Part shown: piece after piece, positions 45,038-54,245 of the stretch | How the letters are laid out: every line of letters starts with the position of its first letter | How positions within the stretch are numbered: position 1 is the stretch's first letter | Assembly: GCF_000276805.1 (NCBI RefSeq) | Contig: NZ_AKXQ01000024.1 | Location: forward strand, 16,510-80,509 | From: Moritella dasanensis ArB 0140 | GTDB taxonomy: Bacteria; Pseudomonadota; Gammaproteobacteria; Enterobacterales; Moritellaceae | Direction: 5' to 3' | Length of the DNA: 64,000 bases | Program-made: the position numbers and the translations under genes | Notes under the pieces: model-generated | What the model was told of the DNA's origin: nothing | The model's database searches: none | The model's input: only the letters and a program-made list of their open reading frames with translations

Positions 45038-45118
45038 TTATAAATCTAATTACCGCTATAGTATATACAACAGCTAGTGCATACCTCACTAGATAATTGA
45101 TACGATGGATGGATAGAC

Positions 45119-45562
45119 ATGAAATATTTAATAAAGTTGTTAGCTATCAGCAGCCTACTCTTATCATTTAACAGTTTCGCTAAAGATCCTATCTACACTG
45201 GTTATTTTAGCAGTGAAGCGGTAAGCGGATACGATACTGTTGCTTATTTCACCCAATCGAAAGCCGTGAAAGGCTTGAAAAAATTCAGCTATGAATACCA
45301 AGGTGAAAACTGGTACTTTAGCAACAGTCAACATCTGGCGTTGTTTAAGCAAGCACCAGAAAAATATGCACCACAATATGGCGGTTACTGTGCCTTTGCG
45401 GTGGCTAAAAACGATACTGCATCGTCAGATCCAACGCAGTGGACCATCGAAGATGGTAAGCTTTATTTAAATTATAATGCTGATATTAAACAGCAATGGT
45501 TAGCAGACAAACTAAACTTTATTGAAAAAGCCGATCAAAACTGGCCACACGTATTGAACTAA
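45119..45562 (+). CDS. Exported YHS-domain protein
   Basis: A 147-residue periplasmic protein. The signal peptide is MKYLIKLLAISSLLLSFNSFA. The YHS core reads VSGYDTVAYFTQSKAVKGLKKFSYEYQGENWYFSNSQHLALFKQAPEKYAPQYGGYCAFAVA. In this family Tyr-His-Ser-type segments bind metal or act as small redox or ligand modules. YAPQYGGYCAFAVA is the most conserved end, here with its Cys. Similar proteins are often described as YHS domain-containing periplasmic proteins with unknown partner. It starts a rightward gene row (DoxX-like, two ATP-grasp, MFS). Confidence 0.85.
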   Translation: MKYLIKLLAISSLLLSFNSFAKDPIYTGYFSSEAVSGYDTVAYFTQSKAVKGLKKFSYEYQGENWYFSNSQHLALFKQAPEKYAPQYGGYCAFAVAKNDTASSDPTQWTIEDGKLYLNYNADIKQQWLADKLNFIEKADQNWPHVLN

Positions 45563-45629
45563 ACTGAATTGTACTGAATAAGTCGCCACAGAGTGATGGA
45601 ATATAAACATAATAAAAAGGACATTTGAT

Positions 45630-46133
45630 ATGCTAACAAAAAAACGTATTTACACTATCGCCAGCTGGGTTATCGTGGTTTGGATTGCTAAAGTATTTTT
45701 ATCATCAATCCCATACAAATTTTCTGGCCACCCAGATACCATGCATATCTTTTCCACCATAGGTTCATGGATGGCAACGACTCTATCTGTTGATTTAGGT
45801 AGTTTCTTTGCCGAATACGGCGCGATTGTTGTTGGCAGTGCAGAGTTAGCAACAAGCCTACTGCTATTGAGTCCTTTACTACTATTACTGAAAGATAAAA
45901 TGTCTGGTGAAAGCAGTGCTACTTTACGAGCAAAAATTCATGCCCTTGGAGGTTTAGCGTCATCGGGGATTATGGCTGGTGCGGTATTCTTTCACCTATT
46001 CACCCCATTAGGTGTTGAAGTCTTACATAACGGTAAAAGTGACGGTGGTTCATTATTTATGGCGGCAGTTTCAATCCTTGTTTTAGGCTTAGTGTTATGC
46101 GCCATTAACTTAAAATTAATCAAAGCAGAGTGA
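45630..46133 (+). CDS. DoxX-like membrane protein
   Basis: A 167-residue protein with four hydrophobic helices in the DoxX style: WVIVVWIAKVFLSSIPYKFSGHPDT (helix 1 with the FxxSxxxKF pattern), GSAELATSLLLLSPLLLLL, GLASSGIMAGAVFFHLFTPLG and AAVSILVLGLVLCAINL. DoxX relatives are linked to sulfur or thiol oxidation and respiratory or redox integrity in bacteria. AAGGA precedes the ATG. It follows the YHS gene by 67 bp and precedes the first ATP-grasp gene by 4 bp. Confidence 0.82.
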   Translation: MLTKKRIYTIASWVIVVWIAKVFLSSIPYKFSGHPDTMHIFSTIGSWMATTLSVDLGSFFAEYGAIVVGSAELATSLLLLSPLLLLLKDKMSGESSATLRAKIHALGGLASSGIMAGAVFFHLFTPLGVEVLHNGKSDGGSLFMAAVSILVLGLVLCAINLKLIKAE

Positions 46134-46137
46134 TCCT

Positions 46138-47010
46138 ATGCTTATACGTGGCTTATTAATATTACATTACATGGTATTTTGCTTACGATTTTTGACTATT
46201 CCGTGGCGCTATTTTCAGCTGAATGCACGTTATTTCAATCGTCAAAAAAAGATATTCTCGAAGCAAGATTTAGATTCAATAACGCCAGCAGAATGGCGTT
46301 TAAATCAGTATATTGATAGGCCTGAATTCGTCCCTGCCCGCTATCCGGTATTCGCAAAACCAGAGTGGGGACAAAATTCAACCGGTGTCTGCTGTATTCA
46401 TAACGCCGCAGAACTTGAAGCATTAAGAGCAAGTCCGGGTTATCAAGTGCAGAATTATTTAATTCAAGAAGCGGCTGTCGGGGCCATTGAGTTTGAAGTC
46501 TTTGTGGTTAAGCACCCAGTGAAGTTGGGGCAGTTTGCTGTCATGTCGATAACCCAAGTCATTAACGCCAGCACCGATAAATTCCCAGTGAATGGCATTT
46601 ATAATCGTGATACCCGCTACCAGGATATTACCAATCAACTGACGCTAGCAGAGCAACAACAACTGTGGCAAGAACTTAAACGTATGGGTGACTTTACACT
46701 TGCTCGATACAGCTTAAAAGCGGACTCATTAAGTGCATTATTACAACGACAATTTAAACTCGTCGAAGTTAATTTATATGTGCCAATGCCGCTGAGTTTA
46801 TTAAGTAATAATTTGACCCGTTTACAGAAATACCAGTTACTGTATAAAACCACGCATTCTCTTGCTCATTTAGCCCAACAGCTAAATAGCACCAAAGTAA
46901 CGCAAGGTATATTTTTTAATAAGTTGATCGCCGCCAGACGGGGTCGTAATACAAGGATTTTGAACCAAGATGAAACTAGTAAAACAACTCATTTACAAAT
47001 GGATCAGTAG
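46138..47010 (+). CDS. ATP-grasp-like ligase A
   Basis: A 290-residue protein with an N-terminal hydrophobic stretch (residues 2-20) and an ATP-grasp layout. RYPVFAKPEWGQNSTGV provides the first conserved Lys and glycine-rich loop, YLIQEAAVGAIEFEVFVV the adenine-contact strand, and LVEVNLYVP the Glu-x-Asn metal-binding pair. It probably activates a carboxylate by acyl-phosphate formation, but the substrate is unknown. It starts 4 bp after the DoxX-like stop, and its 3' end overlaps the second ATP-grasp gene by 41 bp, so the two are translationally linked. The N-terminal hydrophobic stretch suggests membrane association. Confidence 0.75.
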   Translation: MLIRGLLILHYMVFCLRFLTIPWRYFQLNARYFNRQKKIFSKQDLDSITPAEWRLNQYIDRPEFVPARYPVFAKPEWGQNSTGVCCIHNAAELEALRASPGYQVQNYLIQEAAVGAIEFEVFVVKHPVKLGQFAVMSITQVINASTDKFPVNGIYNRDTRYQDITNQLTLAEQQQLWQELKRMGDFTLARYSLKADSLSALLQRQFKLVEVNLYVPMPLSLLSNNLTRLQKYQLLYKTTHSLAHLAQQLNSTKVTQGIFFNKLIAARRGRNTRILNQDETSKTTHLQMDQ

Positions 47011-47878
47011 CAAATTCATGGATGGCTGTAGTAACTACAACAGCCTAGAAGTCCGCCGCGGTTGTCGCTCAAAGAAACAGGCGCGTGATAAGTTTGCTGC
47101 GGGGAATATACCCCATGCCCAAGGCGCTATCTTCTTCAATCCTTTTACGGCAGTAAAGTTTGCTAAAGAGCATGGTTTCCCATTAGTGATCAAACCGAAT
47201 GTCAGTGGATTTTCCCGCGGCAGTCATTTCCCCATTCGTAATTATAAAGAATTATGGCGAGCAATATTTCTAGCTAAATTATGGTGGCCAACAACCGTTG
47301 TAGAACAATACTTACAAGGTAAAAACTACCGTGTCGTGATCACGAAAACGGGCGTTATCTCGGTATTACAACGCTACCCTGCTTTTGTTAAAGGCGATGG
47401 GATAAATACCATCAGCGCGTTAATTAATACCGAAAACGCGATCCGTGAAGAAATGGGGCTGTATCCATGCAATAACCCAATATCTCAAGGCCAACAAACC
47501 GTCACTTATCTAGCCAAACAGGGGCTAACCTTGTCGTCAGTACCAGATAACGAGCAGCAAGTTGAGTTATTTTATCGTATTTCGTTAGCACCGGGTGGCG
47601 TGGTTGAAACTATTCAACGCGACCTAATACCCGCCTACAATCACGAATTGTTTGCCAAAGTATTAGATTTATTTGATGCTGAGATCTTAGGTATTGATGT
47701 GATCATGGAGCAAGGCATTGAGCATGACGCCCGTGAGCAAAAATTAATTTTCTTAGAAGTAAACTCGCGTCCTTACTTAAAAATGCATAACTATCCGCGT
47801 TATGGTGAAGCGGATGACCTTTCTGAACACCTAGGGTTAATCAGCGTCACGACAGATCAGCAAGCAGATATTTTCTAA
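46970..47878 (+). CDS. ATP-grasp ligase B, cyanophycin synthetase-like domain
   Basis: A 302-residue ATP-grasp enzyme. FPLVIKPNVSGFSRGSHF is the nucleotide Lys/Gly loop, and VVEQYLQGKNYRVVITKTGVISVLQRYPAFVKGDGINTISALI matches the CphA/Gsh-type pattern (EEF.xGxDYRVxVI...R.pA.V.GDG..TI..L). Metal ligands occur in LFDAEILGIDVIMEQ and FLEVNSRPYLKMHNYPRYG. Cyanophycin synthetase and related enzymes join amino acids via acyl phosphates; here only the ATP-grasp module is present. It overlaps ligase A by 41 bp and its stop overlaps the exporter start by one base. A peptide or amide product is inferred. Confidence 0.82.
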   Translation: MKLVKQLIYKWISSKFMDGCSNYNSLEVRRGCRSKKQARDKFAAGNIPHAQGAIFFNPFTAVKFAKEHGFPLVIKPNVSGFSRGSHFPIRNYKELWRAIFLAKLWWPTTVVEQYLQGKNYRVVITKTGVISVLQRYPAFVKGDGINTISALINTENAIREEMGLYPCNNPISQGQQTVTYLAKQGLTLSSVPDNEQQVELFYRISLAPGGVVETIQRDLIPAYNHELFAKVLDLFDAEILGIDVIMEQGIEHDAREQKLIFLEVNSRPYLKMHNYPRYGEADDLSEHLGLISVTTDQQADIF

Positions 47879-49059
47879 TGTCCCCACTGTTTTCAAAGCT
47901 GGCACCCGCCAGCTATTTCACTGTATTTTCGGCCATTCACAGCTTTGTGATTGGCCTCTTGCCTTTCTATCTGCCAATTATTATCTGGCAACAGTACCAA
48001 CAACTGGCCCCTCTGACTGAGTTTATCGCCTGGACTGGCGCAGGCTTTGTGATGGCATTATGGGGCTGGCATCAGTTATTCATCCGTGGGTATTGGCGTA
48101 CATTAGTGACATTATCATTCGTGTTCGAGGTGGGACTTATCTATGTGGCGCTATTCCATGTAGCAAGTACTAACTTAATCCTGCTGGGCTTACTCAATGG
48201 TTTATTCAATTGCAGCTTTTGGATGTTGCAACGCATCCTATTTAATAGTATCAGTGGCAGCAATAATACTGGGCGCTTGTTCGGTAATTTACAATTGATA
48301 TTGGGCTTGAGTCTAAAACTGGGGATCTTATTTGGCGGTTATTTTATGCAGACCCAACCTTGGGTTATTTTTGCCTTAAGCCTTATTGCCGGTATTGGAT
48401 TTTGCGCCATGACATTAAGCACGTTAACGACGCAGACTTTCGTCTATCAACAAAGTGACCACGCCCAGCCTAAATCAGCGATTAGCTTACGTGACAAAAT
48501 GGTGTTCCTCGTTGATGGTCCGTTTTTATATCTCGAAAGTTATTTGTGGGTGGTGAGTATTTTTCATCTCACGAATAGTGATACCAGCCAATTTAGTTTA
48601 ACCGTGATAGCCCTTTCTTTGGCCTTAGCGTTTATCTTTTATTTCATTAAAAACACCATAGATAAACAACCTCAACAGCGATTATATCAAGTCGCTACCT
48701 TGCTCTATCTTGGCGGCTGGTTAATGCGCGGCTGGATCTCGACAGATTGGAGTGGATTGGCCATCGGCCTCGGTTTACTCAGTGTGGCCTTTGCTACCGC
48801 GCTATTTCGTTTATATTTCAACAAACGTTTTTATGATAAAGCCAAACAACAAGCCAATTACCATTACTTGGTTAGCAAGAGTCTGTACTCTCAGCTTGGC
48901 ATCCTGGTATTTTTTGCTGGATTAACCCTACTCTCGAATCTAACCACGTTTAGCTTAAGTCAGGTTTACTGGGCCGTTTTACCGATGATCGCCGTTTATA
49001 TTTTGTATCAGCAGCTTGATAAAAACGAGAAAACTATCAACGAACCAATCAATCAATAA
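47878..49059 (+). CDS. MFS-like membrane exporter
   Basis: A 393-residue integral membrane protein with about 12 helices in the MFS style. NGLFNCSFWMLQRILFNSISGSNNTGRLFGNLQLILGLSLKLGILFGGYF corresponds to the central loop and following helices, and the C-terminal half shows a second six-helix bundle. I do not recognise a substrate class. Its ATG shares a base with the stop of ATP-grasp ligase B (TAATG), so translation is coupled. This makes the best guess an exporter for the ligase product. A structured inverted repeat follows (49131-49166). Confidence 0.78.
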   Translation: MSPLFSKLAPASYFTVFSAIHSFVIGLLPFYLPIIIWQQYQQLAPLTEFIAWTGAGFVMALWGWHQLFIRGYWRTLVTLSFVFEVGLIYVALFHVASTNLILLGLLNGLFNCSFWMLQRILFNSISGSNNTGRLFGNLQLILGLSLKLGILFGGYFMQTQPWVIFALSLIAGIGFCAMTLSTLTTQTFVYQQSDHAQPKSAISLRDKMVFLVDGPFLYLESYLWVVSIFHLTNSDTSQFSLTVIALSLALAFIFYFIKNTIDKQPQQRLYQVATLLYLGGWLMRGWISTDWSGLAIGLGLLSVAFATALFRLYFNKRFYDKAKQQANYHYLVSKSLYSQLGILVFFAGLTLLSNLTTFSLSQVYWAVLPMIAVYILYQQLDKNEKTINEPINQ

Positions 49060-49130
49060 AACTATCGACAAAGCTATCAACTAGCATATCAATAAAACGA
49101 CCGACAAAGACCACTCCTGATAAACAACAA

Positions 49131-49166
49131 AGCCGTATTACCTGTTTCTCTTCGAGGTCTACGGCT
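49131..49166. terminator. Interrupted inverted repeat after the MFS-like gene
   Basis: AGCCGTA (49131-49137) pairs with TACGGCT (49160-49166), and ACCT with AGGT inside, forming one long bulged hairpin between convergent genes. There is only a weak T-tract, so this is a moderate terminator candidate. Confidence 0.5.
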
Positions 49167-49229
49167 CTTGTATACAAAAACGGCTTACAAATTAACTAAA
49201 TATATTCACACGATAGAATATTTACAGGA

Positions 49230-50099
49230 CTAGACCACTTCGACGTAAGTTTCTCGTTGCGGATATAACGCAAAAGACTGATGTTGCTTTGATGAGCACG
49301 GACAGCCACAGACATAATTCATTCTAAGTTGCTTACGAGAAGCAATCAGATGGGTAAAGCTGACTGTGTGCGCATCTTCTCGATGCATACACACAGATAG
49401 GTAAGAAGGTGTAGGTTCATGACTGGCATGAAATCGCGTCAGTGCGAGACTATTGCGGTCTTCAATGCAGCGCTGATTGGTCAATTCAATAATATTTTCT
49501 TCGACACGCTCAACGTCTGCTAATGCTGCACTTTCTTTCATCTCTAAATCGTCATTGCAGCCTTCGCCTGAGAATATAATCGGATGTTGCAATAGGATTG
49601 AGTTGTGGTGATCTTCTCGATAGTTAGTCACTTCAGTCAAGGCTACTGATGACGACACCATAGGTGACACGGCTGTCACCGTGGTAAGTTCATTACCATC
49701 CCAACGAACGGCGTATACACAACCTGTCTGTGCGGTTAGATGACTGGGGAAGACTAATAAGGTAAACGCGGCATAACGCTGTAACGGCAGTGTTTTGAGT
49801 GCCGAGCGGATCTTCGTCAGAGACGTATTACTGACCAATGATTTAACCAGTAAACCGCGACTAATCAATTTTTTTTCAGGTGGCTTTTGTTGATAATAAT
49901 TCAGTAAACATATCGATAAACCCGCTTGATTCATCGCTATCCAACTACCACCACCAACCGGATCCACTGGCATTAAATATTTAACGCCGACATCATTAAA
50001 GTATTTAGGGGAATACGCAAGGGCACGTCCCTTTTGTTCATCTCGGTTAAAGAATACTTGATAGCCATCATTTGCCAACAACCAACTTACTGTACACAT
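49230..50099 (-). CDS. NRDE-family (TANGO2-like) protein
   Basis: A 289-residue protein of the NRDE/TANGO2 family. It opens MCTVSWLLANDGYQVFFNRDEQKGRA, giving the NRDE motif and a Cys at position 2 that could become a catalytic N-terminal nucleophile after Met removal. GGSWIAMNQAGLSICLLNYY is also typical of the family. The biological role is uncertain (heme or lipid handling is proposed for eukaryotic members). The ATG overlaps the last 13 bases of the DinB-like gene, so the two are coupled. Confidence 0.87.
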   Translation of the reverse strand: MCTVSWLLANDGYQVFFNRDEQKGRALAYSPKYFNDVGVKYLMPVDPVGGGSWIAMNQAGLSICLLNYYQQKPPEKKLISRGLLVKSLVSNTSLTKIRSALKTLPLQRYAAFTLLVFPSHLTAQTGCVYAVRWDGNELTTVTAVSPMVSSSVALTEVTNYREDHHNSILLQHPIIFSGEGCNDDLEMKESAALADVERVEENIIELTNQRCIEDRNSLALTRFHASHEPTPSYLSVCMHREDAHTVSFTHLIASRKQLRMNYVCGCPCSSKQHQSFALYPQRETYVEVV

Positions 50100-50629
50100 G
50101 ATGAATCATTCCTTAATGCTGTGAGCGTCGCTGGTGCGATACCCAGATTTTTCGGTGTATTGAAGTCACATAACTTCGCCGAAATATCCATGAGTGCATA
50201 ATGATGAATCGCATGCGTACTGACAAATATAAGCTCACGGATTAACGATGTTTCAACTTGTGTGACTAAGGTATTAACCACCGAAACTTCTGTCGACATC
50301 ACCATGTTAGTATTCATCATCTGTGGCTGTAAAGTTAACAACCAAGTTTTAATCTCAGCTAATTCAGCTAATCCCGTCATACGACACGATTCAACTAAGG
50401 CGCCACGACGACGAACATCATAATCAATCACGTCAACATCTGCTTTTAGTGCATAATAAAGGTCAAGCACGTGGCGTAAATGCTCACCAATACAACTCAG
50501 AATATAAGGCTGTGCACGCATGCAATACTGCTCATTAGTCATTGCAACCAGTAAGGCTATACCTTGATCTAAACCTTCGATATTACCTTTAATTACCGTG
50601 CTAAATTGCTCTACAGGATCTATTACCAT
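50087..50629 (-). CDS. DinB-like four-helix-bundle protein
   Basis: A 180-residue protein with the DinB/YfiT-like helix bundle. Its metal-binding histidines lie in LSCIGEHLRHVLDLYYALKAD and ELIFVSTHAIHHYALM (His-x3-His pattern). Proteins of this fold act as thiol transferases or damage-induced proteins of unclear role. AGGTACC lies before the ATG. The 3' end overlaps the NRDE gene by 13 bp. The pairing of DinB-like and NRDE proteins suggests a shared pathway, which I cannot name. Confidence 0.8.
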   Translation of the reverse strand: MVIDPVEQFSTVIKGNIEGLDQGIALLVAMTNEQYCMRAQPYILSCIGEHLRHVLDLYYALKADVDVIDYDVRRRGALVESCRMTGLAELAEIKTWLLTLQPQMMNTNMVMSTEVSVVNTLVTQVETSLIRELIFVSTHAIHHYALMDISAKLCDFNTPKNLGIAPATLTALRNDSSCVQ

Positions 50630-50857
50630 AACGGTACCTTTTGTTACTGCTTATTTTAAGTAAAGCATACACCAAAAACTAGGCTTAACTTATCACGAAA
50701 AAATCACAATTTGAGTAAGAAAGCATGCGATATAATACCAAATAAATGGTATGAATAGCCCAACATTAAAACTAATTGGTAATTTATCACTCATTTAACC
50801 CGCATTTATGATAAATTAGGGGAAGATAGCAAATACTTTAAATTGATGGGACACTCC

Positions 50858-51199
50858 ATGTTAAATGATTTTTTAAATAAATTAGCAGCACAGCCAACTA
50901 CTATGCAGTTCGACGATGTCATCGCTGTTATTGATGAAAGCTATGATTTCACTCCCACTAAATTTTATAATGGCTACCTAGAAAACGACGCAACTGAAAA
51001 TACTGGCTCATGCAAATTGTTTGCATTAGGTCGTTTAAATAAATTCACTAAGCAAGAAATGCTTGAGTGTTTCGGTACTTATTACCGTGATGACGTACTA
51101 AATAACCCAGATGGTGATGATCATGCCAACATCCGTTATTTCATGCGTACAGGCTGGTCAGGTATTCAATTTGAAACTCTACCACTAAAATTAAAATAA
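50858..51199 (+). CDS. HopJ-family small protein
   Basis: A 113-residue soluble protein starting at ATG 50858, with GGGA upstream; a TTG at 50843 is less likely. The pattern YDFTPTKFYNGYLENDATENTGSCKLFALGRLN, CFGTYYRDDVLNNPDGDDHANIRYFMRTGWSGIQFE matches the HopJ type III effector family. The family is widespread in bacteria without a type III system, so the effector name is historical. No secretion genes are near. The function is unknown. Confidence 0.88.
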   Translation: MLNDFLNKLAAQPTTMQFDDVIAVIDESYDFTPTKFYNGYLENDATENTGSCKLFALGRLNKFTKQEMLECFGTYYRDDVLNNPDGDDHANIRYFMRTGWSGIQFETLPLKLK

Positions 51200-51381
51200 C
51201 ATTAACTGATTAACGTTATTTTGAGGCAGAGGGAATATTATTTTCTCTGCTCACATTCTTACCTATTTCCTACCTATCATCACACTCTTTTAATCTATCC
51301 GACTAACCAAATTTAATCCGTTATACTTATAACAACCACGTTATTCCTCCCGCTTTAGCAAATAGCTAACAAGGAGTTGAT

Positions 51382-52059
51382 ATGTATATTCATTTAAATG
51401 GTTTCGACTTTGAATTTTCAAAGCAAGTGATTGCCTCTTTTATCAACAGTAGCGATTACCAGCATCAATCGTCTGACATCGCAGGTATCCACCTTACCGA
51501 TACTTACCAGCAAATGTTGCAGGCTGGCATCAGTAAAAACGAACTAATAAAAGCAATATTAAACTACCATATCAGTGGCTTAAATGAAGATGGCATCAGT
51601 GTTGAAACAATCAAAAAATCCACTTATAAGGATAGTAATGTCAGCTTTTTAATTGATTTAAAGAGTGATAGCGTCGCACGAATTGTCAATATTGAAGATA
51701 AAAAAGAAAACAGTGTACGTATTAACATGCGTAACTTTGAGCATCAATTTACCCTCACCGACTGGCAATTAATTCAGTTAGAAGAATCTTATCGAGATAA
51801 AACCCAAGAGCAACTGCTGATACTCTTTTTAGAGACCTTCAAAACCATCATGGAGACCGACGATACGGCTTCACGACAATGCTATTACGCGATCCTGGTC
51901 AGCACTGGATTACTATTATTTGCAGACCAACTCAACATTCTTGATGCTATCCAGTTTAATGAAATAGAGTTTGAGCTTAACAACGATCGGTTGTTATTAA
52001 ATTTACCCGCAGGTTTAGAAACCTGTTTATTTGAGCTTGAATTTAATACCGAAGATTAA
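51382..52059 (+). CDS. Uncharacterised soluble protein
   Basis: A 225-residue protein with a strong ribosome site (AAGGAG) before the ATG. It is acidic and seems to be mixed alpha/beta. Recognisable stretches are YIHLNGFDFEFSKQVIASFINSSDYQHQSSD at the start, EQLLILFLETFKTIMETDDTASRQCYYAILVSTGLLLFADQL in the middle and a beta-rich end (IQFNEIEFELNNDRLLLNLPAGLETCLFELEF). I do not recognise a family. There is no signal peptide or transmembrane helix. It stands between the HopJ-like gene and a chemoreceptor gene with no obvious operon partner. Confidence 0.72.
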   Translation: MYIHLNGFDFEFSKQVIASFINSSDYQHQSSDIAGIHLTDTYQQMLQAGISKNELIKAILNYHISGLNEDGISVETIKKSTYKDSNVSFLIDLKSDSVARIVNIEDKKENSVRINMRNFEHQFTLTDWQLIQLEESYRDKTQEQLLILFLETFKTIMETDDTASRQCYYAILVSTGLLLFADQLNILDAIQFNEIEFELNNDRLLLNLPAGLETCLFELEFNTED

Positions 52060-52311
52060 TGATCCAAGTCTTTAGCTGTTAATTCCTCAAACCAGCCCCT
52101 ATAAAGCACAATAAGGATAAATAAAGAGCAAAATGAAAAATAAAAGTAAAAATATTTTTATCTATAACAAACTAATTTTTAATTAGTTTATATTCACACG
52201 GCTAAAATGAGTGAATCAAGCCCTGTTTTCGCTTAAAGAAATCGCATACAACGCCGCTATATAGACTAAGCCGTAGATTCGGCAATATTAATTAGCTAGG
52301 ATGTTGTAGAT

Positions 52312-54141
52312 ATGAAAATCAGAGATAAATTATTAGGACTTACTGGTATTTCAGTCAGTGCACTACTATTGGTACTCGGTATGTCCTGGGTTGCTAATGA
52401 GCAAGTCATGGGGATCAACCATGCCGCTACCGATGTAAAACAACTCGAAGTCACGTTATTAAACTTACGTCGTAACGAAAAAGATTTCTTGCTGCGCCGT
52501 AATACCAAATACCTCGATAAATTCCAAGTCAATTACACATTATTTCAACAGGAATTAAGTGTATTAAAAACTGAACTCAACGCTCTGAACATTAGTATCC
52601 CCAGCGTAGCAACTCTGGCAGCGTCAATACAAGACTACGACCGTAGTATGAATGCGCTAGTGAGCAGTTACCAAATCCTCGGTCTTAATATTGAACAAGG
52701 CTTATTGCAGCGTCTTAATACCAATCATAAGCGTTTATTGCAAACTGCTGATAGATATAACCGTAATCTTTTGATCACCACTGACCTTGCGCAAACAGCA
52801 AAAATGTTTGCGTTACTGGGTAAACCTGAATACAGCTTGGAATATCAAGCTAAATTAGCACTTTACGGTCAGCAACTCAGCTTAGATTTTGGCAGTAGCT
52901 ATACCGATTTCAGTGACGTAATGGCTGAAATAATTAGTCAATATAATACCATTGGCGATACCCCAGAAAAGGGATTACGTGGTGAAATGCGTGGTTACTC
53001 ACATCAAGTTGAAAAAGTATTTAAAGCCGTGAGTGTACAACTCAATGATGAAATAGCCAACCAGCAACAGCTAACATTAACCCTAATTATAACCGCCGTA
53101 TTAGTCGTAATTGGCGCTTTATTGGCGCTTTCATGGGTAATTAGCAGTTCAATTCAACGTCGTATACAAAACCTTAGCAACTTGATGGCGACAATCGCAC
53201 AAAGCCATGATTTAACCGCTGTTGCCGATGAACAGGGTAACGATGAATTATCCCATATGGCAGGTAACTTTAATTACTTATTAACCCACTTACGTGAGCT
53301 GGTCAGTAATGTGCAATCTGCTGTATATGAGCTTGGCTCTGCATCCACTGAATTACAAGATCGTAGCGTCGATTCAGAAACCGCAATGAGTCGCCAACAA
53401 GCTGAAACGGACGCTGTTGCAACAGCAATCACTGAAATGGGCTCAACCATTCGGGAAATTGCCAACAACACAGAAAGTGCAGCAAGTAATGCGGATAATA
53501 GCCATAATGGCGCACTAGAAGGCTTGTCAGAAGTCAGTGCGACCAAAGATCGCATTCGAATTTTGTCTGACGACTTATCTAAAACCAGTGATGAAATATC
53601 AAACCTGTCGACACTGTCAGACAATATCGGCACAGTGCTTGATGTGATCCGTTCAATCGCAGAACAAACTAACCTGCTGGCACTGAATGCCGCCATTGAA
53701 GCAGCAAGAGCGGGTGAACAAGGTCGCGGGTTTGCCGTTGTGGCAGATGAAGTTCGTTCGCTGGCGTTAAGAACGCGTCAATCAACAGAAGAAATCACCG
53801 GTATTATCTCGACCCTGCAACAGCAAACAGGTCAAGTCGTTGTACATATAGCTCGTTGTCACGAACAAGGTGAATTAAGTGTACAACAAGTTGATAATGC
53901 CGAATCTAAAATAGGTCAGATCATGACTGACATGCAACTCATCATGGATACCAGCACTCAAATTGCGACCGCGGTTGAGCAACAAACAGTGGTATCGGAT
54001 GAAATTGGCCGTAACGTCACTTCAATTCGTGATATCACCAGCCAAAACTCACAAATCGCCCACGAAAATGCACAAGCAGCTAGCTCCGTTGCCGTTCAAG
54101 CTAAAAACCTAGATCTGGCCATTGCCCAATATACTGTGTAA
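52312..54141 (+). CDS. Methyl-accepting chemotaxis protein with HBM-type sensor
   Basis: A 609-residue chemoreceptor. TM1 is near 8-27. A large periplasmic helical sensor (~30-255) begins [27 protein letters not shown], the helical bimodular (HBM) pattern that binds small organic acids in several bacteria. TM2 is near 256-280, followed by HAMP and the signalling hairpin [43 protein letters not shown]. The C-terminus lacks a CheR-binding pentapeptide. It has its own terminator and is monocistronic. The attractant is not readable. Confidence 0.93.
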   Translation: MKIRDKLLGLTGISVSALLLVLGMSWVANEQVMGINHAATDVKQLEVTLLNLRRNEKDFLLRRNTKYLDKFQVNYTLFQQELSVLKTELNALNISIPSVATLAASIQDYDRSMNALVSSYQILGLNIEQGLLQRLNTNHKRLLQTADRYNRNLLITTDLAQTAKMFALLGKPEYSLEYQAKLALYGQQLSLDFGSSYTDFSDVMAEIISQYNTIGDTPEKGLRGEMRGYSHQVEKVFKAVSVQLNDEIANQQQLTLTLIITAVLVVIGALLALSWVISSSIQRRIQNLSNLMATIAQSHDLTAVADEQGNDELSHMAGNFNYLLTHLRELVSNVQSAVYELGSASTELQDRSVDSETAMSRQQAETDAVATAITEMGSTIREIANNTESAASNADNSHNGALEGLSEVSATKDRIRILSDDLSKTSDEISNLSTLSDNIGTVLDVIRSIAEQTNLLALNAAIEAARAGEQGRGFAVVADEVRSLALRTRQSTEEITGIISTLQQQTGQVVVHIARCHEQGELSVQQVDNAESKIGQIMTDMQLIMDTSTQIATAVEQQTVVSDEIGRNVTSIRDITSQNSQIAHENAQAASSVAVQAKNLDLAIAQYTV

Positions 54142-54181
54142 GTATACGGCTTAATGACACAGTTTAAGCAGTACCGATACA

Positions 54182-54211
54182 AAAAGACCGAAGTCATCGC
54201 TTCGGTCTTTT
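54182..54211. terminator. Bidirectional terminator between the chemoreceptor and thioesterase genes
   Basis: A 12-bp stem (AAAAGACCGAAG 54182-54193, CTTCGGTCTTTT 54200-54211) with a 6-base loop between convergent genes. Confidence 0.92.
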
Positions 54212-54245
54212 CCGCTCGTCCGGTATCACTATCAAAAAAATAAGA

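Noticed and set aside
44931..45089. Longer N-terminus for the small two-helix protein
   Set aside because: It has no ribosome site and would extend into the promoter of the divergent YHS gene; ATG 44930 has AAGG in place.
50858..51199. Type III effector
   Set aside because: No secretion system or chaperone gene is present; the name comes from the family only.
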